Source: Culex pipiens pallens (taxonomy: Eukaryota; Arthropoda; Insecta; Diptera; Culicidae). From it: a stretch of 64,000 nt of DNA. Location of the stretch: positions 130,052,117-130,116,116 of the forward strand of contig NC_068937.1 of the NCBI RefSeq assembly GCF_016801865.2. The letters run 5' to 3'. How positions within the stretch are numbered: the first letter of the stretch is position 1; each line of letters opens with the position of its first letter. Positions 11,196 to 23,039 of this stretch are shown here, piece after piece. The notes under the pieces were generated by a model, which saw nothing but the letters and a program-made list of their open reading frames with translations, was not told where the DNA came from and searched no databases. Position numbers and translations under genes: made by a program.

Positions 11196-12450
11196 TAGTC
11201 AAAACTATTGCGCTTGAATAAAATTTGGTTTCAAATAAAAACTAGAACATAAATAAAGTTCATGGATTGAGTAACATTTTTGTTTCACGAATGTTTCATT
11301 CTTGCAAACGTGACATATTTAGAATCTTTAGAACAACAAGAGCAGCAGGGCTTTGATTCTAGCTGAGAGCTTAGTAAAAAAAAACATATTTTTGTTTTTA
11401 TAAAATCTTTTACTTGTTAGTCATTATAGTCATTCCATGTGCTTTGATTAAAGATCTTTCAATTCATTTGATCTCCTCTCTTCTTTCCCAATCCAAACTC
11501 GATTAATGTTCACCTAACCGTGCACCAATTAGTTGCCTCATTGCACTCCTCGTAAACACGTAATCAAAGTTTGAAAAATTTCCAACATCAGGAATAATTA
11601 ATATTCGTTCCATTTACAGCTTTGCGGAGCCTCAACAAAGTGTGCAAGGCGCATCAATTAGGTTCGTTAGCTCATCAAACCTCTTTTGATTGAAGAGATG
11701 GGTGCCCTGTGGCGAACATGGGCTCCACCTAGTCTTCATCGTAGCCGTAGTCATCATGCTGAAAAGAAACGGGACGATGACGCTGCGATGGAGCATTCTT
11801 TGTGCTCGAGCAACTCGTGTGCACTCATGTCAGAGGGTCAAACTAATTTTGACAGACTCTTAACCACTGTGGCGCGTGATGGCAGTAGCCTTTGATTTGG
11901 GTGCAGACTCGTCGGTTGACTGCAAGATGTTCGGAAGAGCCCTGGGAATCTTGATATGGTTTTGTGCCTTTGAAGAAAGGGTCGTACATTGTTTAATGGA
12001 CAAGTAGTACCAGAGAAACGTAATACTTAAGAAGGTATGAATAAATAAATTCCAAAATTGACTCAATTCTTTGAAAAGGAGGACAATCGCAAAGAGAAAT
12101 GGTCACTTTTCAAATTACGTAGTTTAAGGGTGCGTCCCGCTGCAGCTGTAGATATATTGTTGGATGGACTATAGGGAATATACTACTGCGGGAGAGCACT
12201 CATAATATTGCTCCAGGGAGATTTGTTTGCACATGAAGGATTCCGACTGGCTGCTACAGAGCAGTCAGTCAGTGGTACACACAGAGTAAAATGTAGTGCA
12301 CCATTCATGCCAGTTGAAAGAGTAACATGCGCTCATATGCATGTGATATTGGAACGGAACTTGAAATCTTGAGGGTAGTTGGGGTGTGATGGGATGTTGG
12401 AGTTTATTTAGATTTAAACCATTGAAGCCCAAAGAAGAAGTCACAAAATT
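11196..12450. other. Unique-looking sequence, no gene assigned
   Basis: AT-rich to 11450, then more balanced sequence to 12450. Frames near 11686-11895 and 11860-12066 are short, lack domain features and have no paired splice signals. No repeat shared with the rest of the window was noticed. Confidence 0.3.
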
Positions 12451-12770
12451 CCCACACAGTCACACAAAGTCACACAAAGTCACACAAAGTCACACAAAGT
12501 CACACAAAGTCACACAAAGTCCCACAAAGTCACACAAAGTCACACAAAGTCACACAAAGTCACACAAAGTCACACAAAGTCACACAAAGTCACACAAAGT
12601 CACACAAAGTCACACAAAGTCACACAAAGTCACACAAAGTCACACAAAGTCACACAAAGTCACACAAAGTCACACAAAGTCCCACAAAGTCACACACAGT
12701 CACACAAAGTCACACCAAGTCACACAAAGTTACACAAAGTCACACAAAGTCACACAAAGTCACACACAAT
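12451..12770. repeat. 10-bp minisatellite (CACACAAAGT)n, about 32 units
   Basis: Units of CACACAAAGT run head to tail in perfect 10-bp register from 12451 to 12770. Only a few units differ (CCCACAAAGT at two sites, CACACACAGT, CACACCAAGT, TACACAAAGT). A unit length of 10 keeps frames open, so the apparent peptide of repeating THKSHKVTQS-like residues is an artefact. Confidence 0.95.
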
Positions 12771-13922
12771 CTCTATCTTTGTGTATTGTTAAATTTTAAT
12801 ATAATCGCTGTTCGTTTCTAGAGTTCACATTTCGTCAAAACTTTCAGATTTTACCTCGATGTTCCCACTCGTTCTTCTGTTGTCGTTACTGCGTTGAACC
12901 CACTGTATGCAAGGTTGTTGCTAAAGTTACTTTAAAATGAACTAATTTTTCACTTGAACAAATTGAAAAAAGATCCTCCCGGAAGCTGGCAGAGCATTTC
13001 CATTCTTCTCCATCATCTCTACCATGATAAAATTCTGCCTGGCAAGATAGTTTTCACGGAACGTGAAAAAAAGAAAATAGTTTACCATGATCAACAAGTT
13101 TAACCTCTTTCTTGAATATTAAATTGGTCGAGTACTGCTGGCGTTCAGCGAAAGTACCTTACTTTGTAAAAACAAAAACACCTGGAAACATATTCACACA
13201 CACACACAAACCGAGGACAAAACTTCACTTTGTGTGAGTGAAATTGCTCGGAATAGTCCTGCGGCGACCACGCATCCCATCCCATGGTGTGGGGGTGGCG
13301 GCGAAAGTTTTAATGAAAAAGTTAACGGATAACTTTCATCAAATTTTCCACCCTGCCGGAAGCCACACAGCACAGCACAGCACAGAGGGGTTCACAGAGG
13401 CAATAGAACGAAACATTGACGGAAACACCTTGTCAACCGGGGTTTCAGGGTTGCCAGCAAAAAAAAAAAAAACAAAATTAAAGGTCTGTGAGAAATTTTA
13501 GAATTAATTTGCAAATTTGGAATTGGAACTGGCCAAACACAAAAAAAGGAAACGAAGATACCAAAAAATCTCACATTTACAAATCTATTTTTAAATCTGG
13601 CAACACTGAAGAAATAAATTTCCAAATTCTGGCAACACTGACTATGAATAAATTTTCCAAATTCCAAGTATATTTCGTACAACAAAATACACATTTTTTT
13701 TATATTCTGTTTTGATTTATTATTTAAAATATATTTTTATTTTTAAACATCTCAAGTTAAAAATTTTTGATCAATTAAAAATAAAAATACTAAAACTCAC
13801 CATACGACTCTACCCTCAAGTTGAAAAGCCAACTTGCTGTCTTGCAAGATTGGAAAGGTGGGATAAGCAATTGCGAAATTCTTAACTCCTCCCTCCAGGA
13901 CTCTTTATCCATTGGTTGGTTG
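12771..13922. other. Unique-looking sequence without assigned gene
   Basis: Contains a (CA) run at about 13194-13208, a CACAG repeat near 13370-13386, and an A-run at 13459-13471. A frame at 13238-13501 is open but has no recognisable features and ends in the A-run. Three TCTGGCAACACTG-like strings occur between 13590 and 13640. Confidence 0.3.
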
Positions 13923-13930
13923 TCTCTTTC

Positions 13931-16067
13931 CAGGGCTGCGGAGTCGGGTCATATTTCAAACGACTCCGACTCCGACTCCGACTCCGGCTTTCTCAGATTA
14001 GCCGACTCCGACTCCGACTCCGGCTCCGGCTTTCAACAAATGGTTGGCTCCGACTCCGACTCCGACTCCGGCCTACCAACTCTAGCCGACTCCGACTCCA
14101 ACTCCGACTCCAGCTTTCAACAAATGGTTGGCTCCGACTCCGACTCCGACTCCACATATTGTTAAATGTTTCAAAAGTTAGTTAACTATTATTAGTTAAT
14201 TATTTTTAAAACATTGATAAAAGGATTATTTAAATACTCTCTAAGCGTCATGTTTTTCTCAAGAAAAATAAGTTAAGTAAAAGTAAAGTAAAGAAAATAA
14301 ACGGAAAAAAAGTTTCTAGGTTACAAGTTTTATACGTTATGGAAGCAGAAATCAAAAAATATCTTCAGTTTTAGAGGCATTTTGAGAAGAACAGTTTTGT
14401 AAGTAAATTTGGATTTATTTACTTAACCTCAAATTTGAAAATATTTTTGTTCAAGGCTAATAAATTTAAATATTAAATTGTTATTTTTAAATGAATCACT
14501 AAAAGAAACCTGGCCTTAATGATCTATTAAACATTAAAATTCAATTTGCTCACATTCAGGCTGACATTTGTAAGTAGCACAGTGACAGGCACCTTGTTTT
14601 TAAATGACAATTTTAAACGAAACATTTTTTTTTTGTTTTTTTTTAAGACGTACATGGACATCACGCCATAGCTGAAGGAGATTATTATTGCAAATCAATG
14701 TATCGAAACAATGTCCTTTTCAAATATCTGTGACAAGGAAAATATTTTACCCTGGAAATTTTTAATTTATTTTAATTTTAAAATTGTATGCTTTAAAAAG
14801 GAGGCGCACGATACTTCTAAAATCTTCACCTAAAACGAAGCTTTATGAATGATCTTGCGCCTCCATCAAACTATATGAAAAAACTTAAAATATAATAAAA
14901 AACAAATATCCACAAGTAAAATATTTTCTAGGTCACAAATATTTCATTTTTTTAGGGTACATTGATATGCAATGATTATCACCTTCCGTCATATTGGCGT
15001 GGGACAAACAGTATGAGAAAATTCGTACCAGTTGATAATATTTTGATTTTGTGTTTTTTTATAATATTTGAAAAAATAAATTAAAATCCTATATTTTGTT
15101 CTACAAATTTTTTTATTAGTTCATTTTTGTACTGAATTCTTGAGATTTGTTCAACGATAATTTGCAACGATATCAAAATAGTTTACCAAAAATCAACATC
15201 AACAATCAATGAATATTTAAAAATTTGTTGCAACATGTTTTGATATTTTTTGTTAGTTTCAATTATTTTAAATGCAACACTTTGATTTTCTTGTACTCAG
15301 TTATAAACAAAATGCGCATGTTGAGTTCCAAGTAAGAGATTGTTATTATCGTTGATTATTTGTTACAAAAGTTAAACTGTCAGTGACTTTTTTCGATTTG
15401 CAAAAACAGTGATTACTATTTTTAATCTTTTTATGTACCTCGTAATTTTTTCCTAAAAAATGATTTAACTTAAAACTTCCAAGACATATGCTATCGGGGT
15501 AAAAGATGACTGTGTGTGTACTTTTTTCAGAAATAACTGGATGAAATTTGGTCAAATTTGAATTGAAAAGGCACATAAAAATAGGAAAAAGGAAGCATTC
15601 AAGAATCAATGAGATATGTCTGACTACATAACCAATATTTTTTATTATTTTTTAAATTATGATACTACATACTTGGGTAAGAGGTTATCATTTAGTGATT
15701 ATAGTGTAATAACACAATTAGAGCTTTTCAATCACAATAAAAAGTTTCAAAAACTGATCTGATAAATCAATTAAAAATATAAGATGTTTTGTAAATTAAG
15801 CTGTTCTATAGGAAATACTGAATAATAAAAAAACATATTTTTTGTTAAATTTAAGATAACTCCGGCTCCGACTCCGACTCCGGGTTATCAGAAATCTTCG
15901 GCTCCGACTCCGACTCCGACTCCAGCTCTTAAAATTTAGCCGACTCCGGCTCCGACTCCGACTCCAGCTGTTCGAGTTTTGACGACTCCGACTCCGACTC
16001 CGACTCCAGGTCCCCAAAAAGACCCGACTCCACCGACTCCGGCTCCGACTCCGACTCCACAGCCCTG
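13931..16067. mobile_element. 2.1-kb non-autonomous hAT-type element with GACTCC subterminal arrays
   Basis: Ends are CAGGGCTGCGGAGTCGG (13931) and, inverted, CAGGGCTGTGGAGTCGG (to 16067). The exact 8-bp string TCTCTTTC flanks both sides (13923-13930 and 16068-16075), the duplication size typical of hAT transposons. Arrays of GACTCC with GGCTCC variants occupy about 13960-14155 and 15858-16058 and read in the same orientation on the plus strand. The 1.7-kb AT-rich core has no transposase-like frame, so it must be mobilised in trans. Diverged relatives lie near 23789 and 32378. Confidence 0.85.
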
Positions 16068-16215
16068 TCTCTTTCTACCGTTTGTGCCCACGTAGGGAGC
16101 AAACTGGAGGAAGATGACACTTGTCGCGTAATGTTACGAGGAAAAATTTACCTTAGAAGACCAAGTTCAAACTTGCGCAGCAAGGAACTGAAAGGATGGA
16201 AATGTAACGTTTTTA

Positions 16216-17610
16216 AAAAGCAAAAAAGCAAAAAAACAAAAAAAGCAAAAAAGCAAAAAAGCAAAAAAGCAAAAAAGCAAAAAAGCAAAAAAGCAAAAAA
16301 GCAAAAAAGCAAAAAAGCAAAAAAGCAAAAAAGCAAAAAAGCAAAAAAGCAAAAAAGCAAAAAAGCAAAAAAGCAAAAAAGCAAAAAAGCAAAAAAGCAA
16401 AAAAGCAAAAAGCAAAAAAAGCAAAAAAGCAAAAAAGCAAAAAAGCAAAAAAGCAAAAAAGCAAAAAAGCAAAAAAGCAAAAAAGCAAAAAAACAAAAAA
16501 GCAAAAAAGCAAAAAAGCAAAAAAGCAAAAAAGCAAAAAACAAAAAAGCAAAAAAGCAAAAAAGCAAAAAAGCAAAAAAGCAAAAAAGCAAAAAAGCAAA
16601 AAAGCAAAAAAGCAAAAAAGCAAAAAAGCAAAAAAGCAAAAAGCAAAAAAGCAAAAAAGCAAAAAAGCAAAAAAGCAAAAAAAGCAAAAAAGCAAAAAAG
16701 CAAAAAAGCAAAAAGCAAAAAAGCAAAAAAGCAAAAAGCAAAAAAGCAAAAAAGCAAAAAAGCAAAAAAGCAAAAAAGCAAAAAAGCAAAAAAGCAAAAA
16801 AGCAAAAAAGCAAAAAAGCAAAAAAGCAAAAAAGCAAAAAAGCAAAAAAGCAAAAAAGCAAAAAAGCAAAAAAGCAAAAAAGCAAAAAAGAAAAAAGCAA
16901 AAAAGCAAAAAAGCAAAAAAGCAAAAAAGCAAAAAAGCAAAAAAGCAAAAAAGCAAAAAAGCAAAAAAGCAAAAAAGCAAAAAAAGCAAAAAAGCAAAAA
17001 AGCAAAAAAGCAAAAAAGCAAAAAAGCAAAAAAGCAAAAAAGCAAAAAGCAAAAAAGCAAAAAAGCAAAAAAGCAAAAAAGCAAAAAAGCAAAAAAGCAA
17101 AAAAGCAAAAAAGCAAAAAAGCAAAAAAGCAAAAAAGCAAAAAAGCAAAAAAGCAAAAAAGCAAAAAAGCAAAAAAAGCAAAAAGCAAAAAAGCAAAAAA
17201 GCAAAAAAGCAAAAAAGCAAAAAAGCAAAAAAGCAAAAAAGCAAAAAAGCAAAAAAGCAAAAAAGCAAAAAAGCAAAAAAGCAAAAAAGCAAAAAAGCAA
17301 AAAAGCAAAAAAAGCAAAAAAGCAAAAAAAGCAAAAAAGCAAAAAAGCAAAAAAGCAAAAAAGCAAAAAAGCAAAAAAGCAAAAAAGCAAAAAAGCAAAA
17401 AAGCAAAAAAGCAAAAACGCAATAAAAAAAAAGCAAAAATTGCAAAAAAGCAAACAAGCAAAAAAGCAAAAAAGCAAAAAAGCAAAAAAGCAAAAAAGCA
17501 AAAAAGCAAAAAAGCAAAAAAGCAAAAAAGCAAAAAAGCAAAAAAAGCAAAAAAAGCAAAATAGCAAAAAAAGCAAAAAAGCTAAAAAGCAAAAAAGCAA
17601 AAAAGCAAAA
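16216..17610. repeat. 8-bp satellite-like array (GCAAAAAA)n, about 170 units
   Basis: Almost uninterrupted GCAAAAAA units, with occasional 7-bp (GCAAAAA) and 9-bp (GCAAAAAAA) length variants and rare point changes (ACAAAAAA, GCTAAAAA). Near 17413-17450 a disturbed stretch contains one ATTGCAAAA unit, the motif of the next array. Very long lysine-rich or phenylalanine/leucine-rich frames across it come only from the periodicity. Confidence 0.95.
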
Positions 17611-18270
17611 ATTGCAAAAATTGCAAAAATTGCAAAAATTGCAAAAATTGCAAAAATTGCAAAAAATGCAAAAATTGCAAAAATTGCAAAAATTGCAAAA
17701 ATTGCAAAAATTGCAAAAATTGCAAAAATTGCAAAAATTGCAAAAATTGCAAAAATTGCAAAAATTGCAAAAATTGCAAAAATTGCAAAAATTGCAAAAA
17801 TTGCCAAAATTGCAAAAATTGCAAAAATTGCAAAAATTGCAAAAATTGCAAAAATTGCAAAAATTGCAAAAATTGCAAAAATTGCAAAAATTGCAAAAAT
17901 TGCAAAAATTGCAAAAATTGCAAAAATTGCAAAAATTGCAAAAATTGCAAAAATTGCAAAAATTGCAAAAATTGCAAAAATTGCAAAAATTGCAAAAATT
18001 GCAAAAATTGCAAAAATTGCAAAAATTGCAAAAATTGCAAAAATTGCAAAAATTGCAAAAATTGCAAAAATTGCAAAAATTGCAAAAATTGCAAAAATTG
18101 CAAAAAATTGCAAAAATTGCAAAAATTGCAAAAATTGCAAAAATTGCAAAAATTGCAAAAATTGCAAAAATTGCAAAAATTGCAAAAATTGCAAAAATTG
18201 CAAAAATTGCAAAAATTGCAAAAAATGCAAAAAATGCAAAAATTGCAAAAATTGCAAAAAATGCAAAAAA
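17611..18270. repeat. 9-bp satellite-like array (TTGCAAAAA)n, about 73 units
   Basis: Directly abuts the 8-bp array. Units are highly uniform; variants include TTGCCAAAA near 17803, one TTGCAAAAAA near 18100, and ATGCAAAAA units at the right edge. A unit divisible by three keeps every frame open on both strands, which explains long frames of repeating AKI, LQK or CNF triplets. Confidence 0.95.
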
Positions 18271-20170
18271 AATCTTTTCGTTCAAATTTCCCATCTTTAG
18301 CAGAGGTTCCTTCCTGCCAACTAGAGGCAAGGAGGATTCTTCACAAAACTTTGCGCAAAGAGAAAGAGCGTCCTTACACGGACACGGTATATACAAATTG
18401 AAAAGTTTGTCAACCTTTGAATACCACTTGGCTACCTGACAAAGTGTGCTTCTGTGTGGGTGTTGGTGTGTGTGTGTGACGTAATTATTATTTGCGTACA
18501 AAGTTGCTCTGCCAACAGGGTGGGAGCAAGGTGGAGTTTGCACATTGATTAGGATGAAAGGAAAGCAAACTTTTCCTATTTTTTAATCCACGGGATGTAT
18601 GAATTGGATTAGAAACACGAAATTGCGTGGTTTCCAGGGGGAAGTGTTTGCTTAATTTTCCTTTGTTTGAGTTTTTGAGCTAGGGTAATTGACTGGAAGG
18701 GATTCGATTGGTTTGTTTGGTTTTGCGGAAAGGCAAACAATAACTTTGAAAAACGGTCCACTTGAATAACGAGAAATTCACCACACTGCATAAAACACTT
18801 CGATCGTTCGCGCATTCACAACTAGATGGCTCTAGCAAGAAGTGATTGATAGATTTTGTGACAAACATGCTCGTCTGTTTGTCTGTGCTTTAATCAACTT
18901 GTAAATTTGAAAATGTCTTTCAAAACTAGTTCTGTTTCAAAATTTAAAGCTAAAAGTAATCTCACCTTCAACACATTTCTCAACCCTAGCGCGGTGAAAT
19001 TCGCCTTCTGGACATTTCACGGCTGTTGCTTCCGTCCCACGTGGCCCTGCTATTATATTCCCACCTTTTGCAGCCGTAGTTCCAGCTCCTGGTGGACGGT
19101 CCGGAAAGTGCCATGCACGGTTTGTGTGGCATGGTGGCCAGGGGCGCTGAACGCTAGAACTATGCTCAAGTACGCGTACGTTGCACCACGTACCGCTCCG
19201 CTGTAGGGTTAAACTATTTAAATTAATAAGGGATGAAATTGAAACTTACGGTGGCGGATGCGGGGATTCAGGATACGTTTATGGAGAGCGTTGATTAAAG
19301 CGGGCAGACTCGTGAAAAATTCCAGGAATTTTCAGCATTTGAGATCGTTTGAAAACAATTACAAAATAATATTGTTGAAATTGATTCACATTCAGACTAA
19401 TAACTTCTTTGAAATCTTTTGGATCGGACAATTTGAATGATCAGAAACTCACCAATTTTGAACTCACCACCGATAATTTACACTCGTTTGACAGTTCCTT
19501 AAATCTGAAAACAAATTAGTTGTGTAGAGTTTCTGACAATTTCAAAATGAAAGTTAATTCAAGAGTGTATACTGAATTAATTCTGAACATGTAAAAACAT
19601 TTTTGTAGAAGACCTTTAAGCGCTCAAAGACTACTCCAGGTCAGGTAGTTTTCACGATCTCCAGGTCATCCTCCTCGTTCAGATTATCCCACGGCGATGC
19701 AGCGTAGCGTAGGTGTTAAGGGCCACGTGCAAAAGCTCACACATCCACACCTAATGGCAGCTGTAAATCGTAATTATGCTGTGGTTTTGTACCGTGATTT
19801 ACCTGGTGGTCCACCGGCGTGTCTGTAACTTTGTAAGTGTGCCGCAAATTAACTCCTCCTCAAGCCAAAAGGGCTTCGACCTCAGAACTGAACCCACCAA
19901 CATTGGCTGTGTTGAAAGTTGGTCGAATTAAGACACCACAAAAGGGGGTTATGTTTGGTCCAGTTACGAGAGACTCGTTCGGTTTGTCAATAAATCTTTA
20001 ACACGCGTGGTGCACTGCGTACGCGTTACAACGCGGTTAACCCGGAAAATATCGCTGCGGACTTCGGATCCAAGTGGGCCACGTGATTTTCAGTGATTTG
20101 TGATTGAAGGAATTTAACCTGATTAAGGCACGAGTTTTCAGAGGCAGCCACCTAGTTGTGAACAGCAACT
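18271..20170. other. Unique GC-richer island, gene content uncertain
   Basis: Composition is more balanced than in the flanking repeats. A candidate minus-strand exon at 18966-19200 is listed separately. A motif of AACTCACCA...AACTCACCAC...TTTGACAGTT at about 19445-19495 recurs at 20547 (inverted), 21184 and 23741. A GT-rich microsatellite is at about 18452-18480. Nothing else could be supported. Confidence 0.3.
18966..19200 (-). other. Candidate exon (weak)
   Basis: On the minus strand a 235-bp block is preceded by an acceptor-like AACCCTACAG and followed by a donor-like GAAG/GTGAGA. One frame is open throughout. A second frame encodes a plausible 48-residue tail starting AVRGATYAYLSIVLAFS and ending LRLQKVGI before TAA, which would suit a last exon. 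The frames disagree about the structure and no family is recognised, so this may be chance in GC-richer DNA. Confidence 0.2.
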
Positions 20171-20546
20171 CGACGCCGTCGTGCTAACTTGTCGTACGTC
20201 GCTTTTTGACGTTCCGAGAAAAACGCGTTTTAATGTTTGACCTTGAATAAACAAAAACGAGAGCACGCAATGCAAACAATAACAAACACGTTTTGTGTTG
20301 TTGATCATTCGTACCTATGTCAAACGCGTTCTGACCTGAGATCCCTTTGGCCAATTATCGCACTTACATCAATTTTCAGGCTGTGTCAAGATAGCACGGC
20401 AAGATTGGAACTTCTTTCATATGAAAAGTGACAACAATGCACCGAGTTTTTTTTCCGGTTTTTATTGAATATCTCAGGATTGAAATCGAATTATGGGGAT
20501 CTGTGAAGGTTAAATGAACGTACGACAAGTTAGCATGACGGCGACG
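20171..20546. mobile_element. 376-bp MITE with CGTGCTAACTTGTCGTACG-type termini
   Basis: The left end CGACGCCGTCGTGCTAACTT with GTCGTACGT (20171-20199) is inverted at 20518-20546 with two mismatches over 29 bp. The interior has no coding capacity. Its right end abuts the AACTGTCAAAC motif at 20547. Confidence 0.7.
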
Positions 20547-20600
20547 AACTGTCAAACGGGAGCTGTGGTGAATTCCGAGTTTCCGTGGTGAGTTTTGTAA
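20547..20600. repeat. AACTGTCAAAC...GTGGTGA terminal-type motif, left orientation
   Basis: AACTGTCAAAC, AGCTGTGGTGAATT and GTGGTGAGTTTTG occur in order. The same three blocks appear inverted at 23741-23787 and partly at 19445-19495 and 21184-21216. They look like ends of an inverted-repeat element, but which pair belongs together and where the duplication lies is unresolved. Confidence 0.4.
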
Positions 20601-21431
20601 CGTTCAAATTTACCGTTTGATTTTCGTTAATTTTTTTTTGTTTTGACACAAAAATTCCTCAAGACATAATGGACAGCTCTCTCGCATTACATTAAATTTA
20701 AGTACCCTTCTCTTAGTCAAAAATTCTTTTCCACAATTTAGCTGCCATCTATCGCACAATTCATGAAACTGGTTCATTATAGTGTTTCACCTGGCGCGCG
20801 CACACACACACACATACGGTCGCGTCAAAAGTGTCAGGTCGTGGTAAGGTACGCTGGGGAACTAGTAGGACGGTCTTGGGAAGGAAGGAATGTTGATTAC
20901 AGAATACCAACCGACTTAAGGGTTTTCCATCCCCGCCGTTTGTTACCCGTAGACGATGAAGGTTTTAATACCTAGGCAGGGGAAAAAACAAGGGGAAAGT
21001 GAAACTTACTAGCTAAGCTAAGAATGTGCCGTCAAAGGGAGTGCATTTTAACCTTCAAACACTCGTTGATATTTAAACTTTTTTTTTATTTCTTTGGTTT
21101 AGATTAAAAAGTCTTTTTATTAACGATTTTTTAATTGGCCTCATAAATGTGTAATTTAACGATTAATTTGTTTTTTTTTTGTAAACTCACCACTGCAATT
21201 TTTTATTCACCACAGAGAACAGATGTACATCTAGGCTCTAACTTGTGTGTAAACCGTGTAAACTAAAAAAATGCGTTGCATACAATCTTGCATCAAAGAA
21301 ATTAGAGTGTGCTGGATACACTTGGCGGCGCCACCGTTGTGGCTGAGAATACTTGACTTAACAATGAAAAAGGCTCAATAATTTCGAAAGGAAATAAATG
21401 TTAACCTCGTTTAAATATAAAATTCACTTCT
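20601..21431. other. Mostly unique sequence with one inverted motif copy
   Basis: A short frame at 20764-20975 has a true ATG but no recognisable features. At 21184-21236 lies AAACTCACCACTG...ATTCACCACAGAGAACAG followed by ATGTACATC; the last part is inverted at about 23653-23675. No other content is supported. Confidence 0.3.
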
Positions 21432-23039
21432 GAGCAGTTCTCTACAAAATCGGTCTTTTTTCTTCAATTTTAATTTTTGTATTTTTTAATCCGGCTGAAA
21501 CTTTTTTGGTGCCTTCGGTATGCCCAAAGAAGCCATTTTGCATCATTAGTTTGTCCATATAATTTTCCATACAAATTTGGCAGCTGTCCATACAAAAATG
21601 ATGTATGAAAATTCAAAAATCTGTATCTTTTGAAGGAATTTTTTGATCGATTTGGTGTCTTCGGCAAAGTTGTAGGTATGGATACGGACTACACTGGAAA
21701 AAAATGGTATACGGTAAAAAAAATTTGGTGATTTTTTTATTTAACTTTTTATCACTAAAACTTGATTTGCAAAAAAACACTATTTTTATTTTTTTTTATT
21801 TTTTGATATGTTTTAGAGGACATAAAATGCCAACTTTTCAGAAATTTCCAGGTTGTGCAAAAAATCTTTGAGCGAGTTATGAATTTTTTTATCAATGCTG
21901 ATTTTTTCAAAAAATCGAAATATTGGTCGCAGAAATTTTTCAACTTCATTTTTCGATGTAAAATCTAATTTGCAATCGAAAAGTACTTTAGTAAAATTTT
22001 GATAAAGTGCACCGTTTTCAAGTTAAATCCATATTTAAGTGACTTTTTTGAAAATAGTCGCAGTTTTTCATTTTTTTAAATTAGTGCACATGTTTGCCCA
22101 CTTTTGAAAAAAATATTTTTGAAAAGCTGAGAAAATTCTCTATATTTTGCTTATTCGGACTTTGTTGATACTATATTTAGTTGCTGAGATATTGCTATGC
22201 AAAGGTTTAAAAATAGGAAAATTGATGTTTTCTAAGTCTCACACAAACAGCCCACCATTTTCCAAAGTCGATATCTTTAAACCTTTGCATAGCAATATAT
22301 CAGCAACTATGGGTCGTATCAACAATGTGCAATAAAGCAAAATATAGAGAATTTTCTCAGTTTTTCAAAAATATTTTTTTCAAAAGTGGGCAAACATGTG
22401 CACGAATTTAAAAAAATGAAAAACTGCGACTATTTTCAAAAAAGTCACCTAAAAATGGCTATATTTTGAAAACGGTGCACTTTATCAAAATTTCACTAAA
22501 GTACTTTTTGATTGCAAATTCAATTTTACATCGAAAAATGAAGTTAAAAAATTTTTGCGACCAAAATTTTGATTTTTTGAAAAAAATAGTATTGATTAAA
22601 AAATTCATAACTCGGTCAATGATTTTTTGCACAACTTGGAAATTTCTGAAAAGTTGGCTTTTTATGTCCTCTAAAACATATCAAAAAATAAAAAAAATTA
22701 AAAATAGTGTTTTTTTGCAAATTAGTGATAAAAAGTTAAATAAAAAAATCACCAATTTTTTTTTACCGTGTACCATTTTTTTCCAGTGTAGTCCGTATCC
22801 ATACCTACAACTTTGCCGAAGACACCAAATCGATCAAAAAATTCCTTCAAAAGATACAGATTTTTGAATTTTCATACATCATTTTTGTATGGACAGCTGC
22901 CAAATTTGTATGGAAAATTATATGGACAAACTAATGATGCAAAATGGCTTCTTTGGGCATACCGAAGGCACCAAAAAAGTTTCAGCCGGATTAAAAAATA
23001 CAAAAAAAATCGAATGACCGAAATCCTAGAGAACTGCTC
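21432..23039. mobile_element. Large fold-back element, family B, complete copy
   Basis: Arms of about 770-800 bp run from GAGCAGTTCTCTA at 21432 to TAGAGAACTGCTC at 23039 and converge around 22235, where TGCTATGCAAAGGTTTAAA and its complement bracket a short centre. TTCT flanks both sides (21428-21431, 23040-23043), a possible 4-bp duplication. Each arm contains an inner TACACTGGAAAAAAATGGTA block. Arms are close but not identical. No transposase. Related halves or relics lie at 10570-11195, 27789-28593, about 35960-36150 and 53450-53603. Confidence 0.85.

Noticed and set aside
12386..12799. 137-codon frame of repeating HTKSHKVTQS residues
   Set aside because: It is a translation of the 10-bp minisatellite; the non-repeat ends are too short to indicate a gene.
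13931..14165. Aspartate/serine-rich protein (SDSDSDSG repeats)
   Set aside because: It is a frame through the GACTCC subterminal array of the hAT-type element; another frame gives LRLRLR, as expected for a simple repeat.
16131..18543. Very long open frames (up to 776 codons) on both strands
   Set aside because: They follow the 8-bp and 9-bp units exactly, exist in several frames at once, and encode only lysine/glutamine/alanine or phenylalanine/leucine/cysteine periodicities.
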